Below are positions 58,434 through 64,000 of a DNA stretch of 64,000 nt, in pieces; position 1 is the first letter of the stretch, and each line of letters starts with the position of its first letter. Source of the stretch: Prochlorococcus sp. AG-355-J09. Lineage in GTDB: Bacteria; Cyanobacteriota; Cyanobacteriia; PCC-6307; Cyanobiaceae. The notes under the pieces are model-generated. The model was given only the letters and a program-made list of their open reading frames with translations. It had not been told where the DNA came from and did no database searches. Where the stretch lies: contig QCDO01000010.1 in NCBI GenBank assembly GCA_003278735.1, positions 1 through 64,000 of the forward strand, given 5' to 3'. Position numbers and translations under genes: made by a program.

Positions 58434-58664
58434 TCAATTTGGAGTTTCTGTTTTTAATGCCAGTGCGTGGATAGCTTCTGAAGCTAATTCTTCCTTCAAA
58501 GCAGAATATACTAGCTGGTGTTGTTTAACTAATGATAATCCATTGAATTCAGATGCAATTACAGTTACTTGCAAATGATCATTTCCTTTGAGGTTCTCAA
58601 CAAAAACTTGGGAACTTGGGATTTTTTTAGTAATTAAATTAATAACGTCAGTTTTCGTAATCAT
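58434..58664 (-). CDS. bolA: BolA-family protein
   Basis: 76 residues: VFVENLKGNDHLQVTVIASE, then SLVKQHQLVYSALKEELASE, with the conserved LVKQHQLVY and the metal-ligand His. Forms a [2Fe-2S] hetero-complex with CGFS glutaredoxin, whose gene follows directly. Confidence 0.94.
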   Translation of the reverse strand: MITKTDVINLITKKIPSSQVFVENLKGNDHLQVTVIASEFNGLSLVKQHQLVYSALKEELASEAIHALALKTETPN

Positions 58665-58676
58665 AGTAAATTTTAA

Positions 58677-59204
58677 TTAACCTTTATATTTTGTCTCAAC
58701 AAATCCTAGTTGGAGCAATCTTTCATAAGCTTCTTTACCTTCTGGACTATTAGGTGACATTATTCTAATTGTTTCAACAAGTAAGGGTACTGCAACCTCG
58801 GGTTTTTGAGTTTTTATATACAAAGAGGCTAATCTCTCATTTGATTCTGCCAAAATTTGTAATGTTTGCTTACCTTTCCTTTGCATTTCATTTGGTATTC
58901 TCGCATCAATTCCTTTGAACGATGCATTAAGATCAGAATAAAAAGACGCAAGTTGCTTTGCTAATTTTCTACCGTCTAAGTAAAAATCCTTAGCTTTTTC
59001 AAAATCCCCGTTTTTAATATATTTATCACCTTCTTTGATAAAGTATTCAACGTTTGAGATGGAAAGCCTTTTACTCTCATTTGAGAGTACTCTGAAGTCT
59101 TCTGGATTCTTTATTTCTGCATGAACTTCATTTTTGTAAGGAATATTTCCAAAAAATATAAATAAAATTGGGAATAATTTTAAGAATTTCATTTTCTTTT
59201 TCAA
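58677..59204 (-). CDS. Secreted helical repeat protein (175 aa)
   Basis: 175 residues with a signal peptide (FLKLFPILFIFFGNIP ... VHAE) and TPR-like helices (EGDKYIKNGDFEKAKDFYLD; EVAVPLLVETIRIMSP). Located 12 bp upstream of bolA, same strand. Function unknown. Confidence 0.75.
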   Translation of the reverse strand: MKKKMKFLKLFPILFIFFGNIPYKNEVHAEIKNPEDFRVLSNESKRLSISNVEYFIKEGDKYIKNGDFEKAKDFYLDGRKLAKQLASFYSDLNASFKGIDARIPNEMQRKGKQTLQILAESNERLASLYIKTQKPEVAVPLLVETIRIMSPNSPEGKEAYERLLQLGFVETKYKG

Positions 59205-59235
59205 TTATTAAAATTTATAGTAACTTATTGCAGAT

Positions 59236-59910
59236 TCATCTACCTACATTTTTTAATGCTTTTTCTTCCTCTTGAGTCATTTTTTCATTTAGAAATTTAT
59301 TAAAGTCCTTGATAGAAAAATTTGAGTAATCATTAATTGGTATTGGTTTTCCAAACGATAAACAAAATTCGCCCCTAAAGTTCGGAGGTATTTTGCTGTA
59401 AGCAATTCCAATGGGAATAATAGTAATAGAGGTTGTTTTTTTGGTAGCTAATCTAGCTAATCTATATAGTCCTTCTTTGAGAACTAATTTTTTCCCATAT
59501 TTATTAATCTTTCCTTCAGGGAAAACAACTAGTTGTTCTCCTTTTTCTATAAGATCAATCGCATATCTTAAAGCTGAGAGAGATGGCGATAATTGATTTA
59601 TTGAAAAACATCCAAGTCTTTTTAAAAACCAACCTTGTATTCCTTTCATTTCGGATTTAGTAACCATAAATCTACAATCCTTTTTTGTTACTCTTCTACC
59701 CATAGCCATTGTGAGTATTAAGCCGTCCCACCTTGATCTGTGGGTTGGAGCCAAGATGATAGAAGAATTTATGGGAATCGAAAAACCATTTTTTAATATT
59801 TTCTTTTTTCTAAAAAAGAATCTTAAAACAACATCCTGAGTAACGAACATTGCAAAAAATCCCAATACAGGGTTGATATTATGCCAAATATTTAAGGAAT
59901 TCTTCTTCAA
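59236..59910 (-). CDS. plsC: 1-acyl-glycerol-3-phosphate acyltransferase
   Basis: Acyltransferase with HX4D motif (APTHRSRWDGLIL) and FPEGKINKYGKKL. An open frame extends to 60033 but overlaps the divergent pdxJ start, so I use a TTG at 59910 just past a TATAAT box; an ATG at 59850 is an equally plausible start. Makes phosphatidic acid in the membrane. About 225 residues. Confidence 0.85.
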   Translation of the reverse strand: MKKNSLNIWHNINPVLGFFAMFVTQDVVLRFFFRKKKILKNGFSIPINSSIILAPTHRSRWDGLILTMAMGRRVTKKDCRFMVTKSEMKGIQGWFLKRLGCFSINQLSPSLSALRYAIDLIEKGEQLVVFPEGKINKYGKKLVLKEGLYRLARLATKKTTSITIIPIGIAYSKIPPNFRGEFCLSFGKPIPINDYSNFSIKDFNKFLNEKMTQEEEKALKNVGR

Positions 59911-60010
59911 ATTCTTTTTATTATATATTAATAATCTAAGTGTTTGCCTTTTTTTATAAGCTATTATTGGGCGGTTACTAGATTGTCTAGAAACTAAGAT
60001 TTTCAAAATT

Positions 60011-60727
60011 ATGGCTACTTTAGGAGTAAACATTGATCATATTGCAAATGTAAGGCAAGCAAGGAAAACTGTCGAGCCTGACCCTGTGCAATTTGCTTTT
60101 TTAGCTGAATTAGGAGGGGCAGATTCCATAACAGTGCATCTAAGAGAAGATAGAAGACATATACAAGATAGAGACGTATTACTTCTGAAAAAGACTATAA
60201 AAACAAAACTAAATCTAGAGATGGCTGCTACAGAAGAAATGTTAGAAATTGCCAAAGAAATTCTTCCTGATTACGTAACGCTTGTACCGGAGAAAAGAGA
60301 GGAAGTGACTACTGAGGGCGGGTTGGATTTAAAGAGTAATGTGCAATACCTTAAGAAGGCTGTTAGGAATTTAAAGGATTCAAATATAGAAGTAAGTGCA
60401 TTTATTGATCCTCTTAGTGAACAGATAAATTATTCCAAAGAAATAGGGTTTGATTTTATAGAGTTACATACTGGAAAATATGCTGAACTATCTGGATCTG
60501 AACAATATAAAGAGCTCCAAAGGATTATAGAGTCTACACATTTAGCAAATGACCTTGGATTAGTTGTTAATGCTGGTCATGGCCTTAACTACAATAATGT
60601 TAAAAAAATTGCATCAATTAACAATATGAACGAGTTAAACATAGGTCATAGTATCGTTGCAAGGGCTTTAGCGATAGGATTAGAAAAGTCTGTTCGTGAA
60701 ATGAAGTCCCTTATTACATCAAATTAA
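60011..60727 (+). CDS. pdxJ: Pyridoxine 5'-phosphate synthase
   Basis: 238 residues, [20 protein letters not shown], then [20 protein letters not shown] and VNAGHGLNY, all PdxJ signatures. Last step of the DXP-dependent vitamin B6 pathway. Ycf54 gene follows by 8 bp. Confidence 0.97.
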   Translation: MATLGVNIDHIANVRQARKTVEPDPVQFAFLAELGGADSITVHLREDRRHIQDRDVLLLKKTIKTKLNLEMAATEEMLEIAKEILPDYVTLVPEKREEVTTEGGLDLKSNVQYLKKAVRNLKDSNIEVSAFIDPLSEQINYSKEIGFDFIELHTGKYAELSGSEQYKELQRIIESTHLANDLGLVVNAGHGLNYNNVKKIASINNMNELNIGHSIVARALAIGLEKSVREMKSLITSN

Positions 60728-60735
60728 ATTTAATA

Positions 60736-61053
60736 ATGACAACATATTTTTTCGTCGCGGCAAGTGAAAAGTTTTTAACAGTTGAAGAACCACTTGAAGA
60801 AATTTTGAAAGAGAGGATGAGGAACTACAAAGAGAATAATAAAGAAATAGATTTTTGGCTTTTAAAAAATCCATCATTTTTACAAACCACTCAATTTGCT
60901 GATCTAAAAGCAAAAATTCCATCTACACCAGCAGTTGTTTTATCGACTGATAAAAAATTTATAACTTTCTTAAAGCTTCGTTTAGAGTTTGTTGCTGTGG
61001 GGGAATTCGAATGTCCTAATGCAGAAATAATTGATCCATTTAAAGTTGAGTAA
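60736..61053 (+). CDS. ycf54: Ycf54, Mg-protoporphyrin ester cyclase subunit
   Basis: 105 residues, TTYFFVAASEKFLTVEEPLE, then NKEIDFWLLKNPSFL, STDKKFITFLKLRLEFVAVG. Matches Ycf54, required for accumulation of the AcsF cyclase that forms the chlorophyll E ring. Between pdxJ and recC on one strand. Confidence 0.93.
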   Translation: MTTYFFVAASEKFLTVEEPLEEILKERMRNYKENNKEIDFWLLKNPSFLQTTQFADLKAKIPSTPAVVLSTDKKFITFLKLRLEFVAVGEFECPNAEIIDPFKVE

Positions 61054-61070
61054 TATAGCTATTTAGTAAA

Positions 61071-64000
61071 TTGCTCAATCTTTATAAGTCAAATAAAATT
61101 GAAGTTATTAGTGAGCTTTTAGCAGAGGAATTAAAAATATGTCCTCCGCCCATAAATGAAAAATTAGAAATAGTTGTTCCCAATTACTTTTTGGGTAATT
61201 GGTTACGTGAACAAATAACTATAAAAAACAAAATAAGTGCTCTTTATGAATTAAAAACAATATCAACGTATACCGAATCTTTATTGACAAATTTTTTCCC
61301 TGCAATTGATATGAGCGCATGGAATTTTGAGTCAATTAAATGGGGCATTATTGATTCCTTGGAAGAATTAAATAGATTTAAAGAATCATTTCCGCTCAGA
61401 AATTGGATTAATAAATATTTGGATAATAAAAAGACAATTGATGGAGACATACATAATCTGACAAAAAAGATCACGAATAATTTTATTGATTATCTGATTT
61501 TTAGACCTGAAATGATTGCCCAATGGAATAGATATGAAATTAATTCATCTAATCTATTTAAGAATTTAAACTCAGACCAATTTTGGCAACCTATTTTATA
61601 CAAATTATTAGAGGAAAAGATATCTGAAAAGCCATCATGTTTATACATGATTGAAGTAATAAAGAATTTAAGAAAAATTAAAAACGTTAAATTTCAAGTA
61701 CCAAATCAAATTTATATTTTTTCAGATAATAACTTATCTAAACTACATATTAATTTTTATTCAGAACTTTCAAAATTTATTGAGGTAAATTTATATTTAT
61801 TATCTCCTGGAGAAGATTTATGGAATAGAATAAATTGTCTTGAGGGTGAGTTGGAATTTGATCATAATGACAGTAGATTGAATTTAAATAATATAAATAT
61901 AGAGAAAATATTTGGTAAATTTGGAGCAAACTTTCAGAAATTAATTGATGAAAATATTTATACAGAAGGTATAAATTTAAAAAATAATCTTATTTATCTC
62001 GATCCAACAACTAATTTTCATAATAAGAAAGATATTCCTCTTCTCAATCAAATACAAAAAAGACTAATTGATAATAATAGCGTTGATTTTATAGTCAATG
62101 AAAGGGATGATTCAATATTACTTTGTGAGCATTTTAATCAGAATAGTCAATTTGAATATTTAAGAAATAAAATAATAGAAATAATAAATTCTTGCGAGAA
62201 TATTAAATATAGTGATATTGCTGTTTTATCTCCACAAACTAATTTAATTAAACCTTATCTAAGGTACATCTTTAATAATGAGTTAATTAATGGTGAAAAG
62301 ATACCTTATTTTTTTATTGATGAGGATAATCATGACTCTTCAGGCATTACTGAATTTCTAATTGACATAACTGAAATAGCAAGTGAAAAAATTACACTTG
62401 AAAAAATAGATTATATTCTTTCGAAAAAAGTAACTCAGAACATTTTTGATTTTAATATTACTGAGAAGGATGAAATTATTTTCATACTTACCCAAGCGGG
62501 GTTTCATTGGGGATTAGATGATAAAGAAAGATTAGGGGAAGAGAAAAATACTCTAGATTGGTGTATAAATAGAATTACTTTAGGCTTAATTTATGACAAA
62601 GAAGTAAATTTAAGTACTTTTAATATAAAACCATTTAGCTATAAAAATATAAGTTTGGATTTGAATAAATGGGTTAAAATATTAATTCATTTGAAAAAAT
62701 ATATTAATTTAATAAGGGGATCTTTTTCTTACTCGAATTGGGTTGAAAAGATAAAGTTTATATTAAAAAGTATTGCTGATTCTAATGCAGATTATAATTT
62801 AGAAATAAGTGAAATAAATAGAATTCTTGATGATCATGCAATACCTTTAATACCTGATGATCTTATCTTGTTAAAAGTTTTTAGAGAAATATTAATTTCT
62901 TGCATAAATAAAGCTAAATATCAAAGCAAATCACGAGTCAACAAGATCCTAGTAAGTGATATTGAGAATTCAAGGCATATTCCACATAAGGTTATCTTCC
63001 TAATAGATATGAATAGTGTTAATTATCCAAAATTACCAAAGAGTGAAAACATTAATTTATTAAATAATAAATATCACCTAGGTGATCCATCAGTTTTTGA
63101 AAGAGAGAAATATTCATTTCTTGAGTTGTTAATTACCTGCAGAGATAAATTTATAGTTAATTGGGTAAAAAATGATAAAGATAATAATAAATTAGATGTT
63201 TCTTTTCCTATAAAAGAGTTAATTTCTTTTTTTGATAGTTTCTTAAACCAAAGGCAAAGAGAACTAATAATTAAATATTCTGATTTAAATAAAAATGAAA
63301 TAATTGATCTTGATAAATCTAAGATTGTTAAAAGTAATTATTCTTTAATAGAAGATATAAATTGGAATGAAAAAAAATCTGATATTAAAAATTACAAATT
63401 ATCAGAATTGATTTATTGGTTAAAGACTCCACAAAAATATTGGCTTAATAAAAATAATATTTCTCCCAAGGAAATATTTATCCATCATCCTGACGAGGAG
63501 TATGTAAGCAATCTGCAAAAGTCTCAACTAATTACAAAAATATTCCAGCAATTAGAGATTGATAATCATAATATTATTGATGATTTAAATGAATTAAATA
63601 TTAATGATCAATTGTTTGAAAATGGTATTATTATGCCCAAAAATAGTATTTTTACAAAAGAAAAAGAAATTAAAGACTTATTAAGCAGTCTATGTGCAAG
63701 TTTGAGTCAGCATAATAAGATTAATAGAATTTATGTTAAATCAAATTCAAATAAAGAAGAATATTTAATTGCTGATGACACCGTAATTGAATTAATTAAT
63801 GCGAATTTAAGTTTAAGTCGTTTGACAGAGGCTTGGATAAAATTACTCTTTATTTCTTCTTTAAAGAGAAATATAAAAAGGACTAAAGTAATTTTTAGAA
63901 CAGAAAATAATTATAAATCGCAAATTATTCAATCACCCGGAACAACTGAATCAAATCTAATTTTGGAGGAATACATAAATATTTTTAAAAATTTTTCTGA
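61071..64000 (+). CDS. recC: Exodeoxyribonuclease V gamma subunit, N-terminal part
   Basis: Open to the window end. Read from a TTG at 61071 (no better start after the stop at 61056): LNLYKSNKIEVISELLAEEL, then VVPNYFLGNWLREQI and the RecC-type IFRPEMIAQW. Later KVIFLIDMNSVNYPKL and GDPSVFEREKYSFLELLITC match the RecC core. It partners RecB and RecD in double-strand break repair. Much shorter inserts than E. coli RecC in places. Confidence 0.9.
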   Translation, partial: MLNLYKSNKIEVISELLAEELKICPPPINEKLEIVVPNYFLGNWLREQITIKNKISALYELKTISTYTESLLTNFFPAIDMSAWNFESIKWGIIDSLEELNRFKESFPLRNWINKYLDNKKTIDGDIHNLTKKITNNFIDYLIFRPEMIAQWNRYEINSSNLFKNLNSDQFWQPILYKLLEEKISEKPSCLYMIEVIKNLRKIKNVKFQVPNQIYIFSDNNLSKLHINFYSELSKFIEVNLYLLSPGEDLWNRINCLEGELEFDHNDSRLNLNNINIEKIFGKFGANFQKLIDENIYTEGINLKNNLIYLDPTTNFHNKKDIPLLNQIQKRLIDNNSVDFIVNERDDSILLCEHFNQNSQFEYLRNKIIEIINSCENIKYSDIAVLSPQTNLIKPYLRYIFNNELINGEKIPYFFIDEDNHDSSGITEFLIDITEIASEKITLEKIDYILSKKVTQNIFDFNITEKDEIIFILTQAGFHWGLDDKERLGEEKNTLDWCINRITLGLIYDKEVNLSTFNIKPFSYKNISLDLNKWVKILIHLKKYINLIRGSFSYSNWVEKIKFILKSIADSNADYNLEISEINRILDDHAIPLIPDDLILLKVFREILISCINKAKYQSKSRVNKILVSDIENSRHIPHKVIFLIDMNSVNYPKLPKSENINLLNNKYHLGDPSVFEREKYSFLELLITCRDKFIVNWVKNDKDNNKLDVSFPIKELISFFDSFLNQRQRELIIKYSDLNKNEIIDLDKSKIVKSNYSLIEDINWNEKKSDIKNYKLSELIYWLKTPQKYWLNKNNISPKEIFIHHPDEEYVSNLQKSQLITKIFQQLEIDNHNIIDDLNELNINDQLFENGIIMPKNSIFTKEKEIKDLLSSLCASLSQHNKINRIYVKSNSNKEEYLIADDTVIELINANLSLSRLTEAWIKLLFISSLKRNIKRTKVIFRTENNYKSQIIQSPGTTESNLILEEYINIFKNFS

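Noticed and set aside
59911..60033. N-terminal extension of plsC to 60033
   Set aside because: It would overlap the well-supported pdxJ start and contains a TATAAT box, so a later start is more likely.

Overview
The window is AT-rich, densely packed bacterial DNA with very short intergenic gaps. It contains PsbY, CrtH, Ycf54, six high-light-inducible (Hli) proteins, a cyanobacterial nitrate assimilation set with an NtcA-type promoter, and many Prochlorococcus-type small families (DUF1651, DUF3303, DUF2839, DUF3764). This points to a high-light-adapted Prochlorococcus. A complete narB/nirA/molybdenum-cofactor set occurs in only some strains of that clade. The strain assignment is inference.

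Layout. 1-6.6 kb is housekeeping: cysS (3' end outside the window), polA, an HlyD-type membrane fusion protein and ychF. 6.6-9.9 kb holds small membrane proteins and an hli cluster. 9.9-12.5 kb holds a class I amidotransferase, small proteins and a membrane protein behind a glutamine-riboswitch-like leader. 12.5-23.9 kb is a nitrate and Moco island: mobA-moaA, nrtP-narB, a nitrate-reductase-associated protein, moaC-moeA, moaD-moaE, moaB, a HEAT-repeat gene and nirA. Most transcription units there alternate in strand. nrtP has a textbook NtcA box and -10 element. Together these genes import nitrate, reduce it to ammonium and build the bis-MGD cofactor of NarB; MoeB is not in the window. 24-29 kb carries a cupin protein, SelO and an SNF-family transporter.

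29-46.7 kb is an accessory island ending at tRNA-Pro(UGG). It is full of proteins of 35-120 residues, many in families repeated inside the island. It also holds a tightly coupled minus-strand operon (33.4-35.5 kb) with DUF411, MauE-like, DUF3721 and PepSY-TM-like proteins, probably for copper or thiol redox. A second glutamine-riboswitch-like leader, an SRAP protein, an RluF-type pseudouridine synthase, an RRM protein, a TPR protein, gene remnants and a dispersed promoter-like repeat are also there.

46.8-64 kb returns to core genes: apt, a TPR-sulfotransferase fusion, a porin, an hli, tRNA-Lys, psbY, trmFO, crtH, an atypical response regulator, grxD-bolA, plsC, pdxJ, ycf54 and recC (cut by the window end). 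I saw no integrase, transposase or CRISPR array. The points most worth a second look are the two glutamine-riboswitch-like leaders, the putative copper/redox operon, the dispersed 5' repeat module, a one-base frameshift in a small membrane protein, the pseudo-receiver response regulator and the repeated microprotein families.
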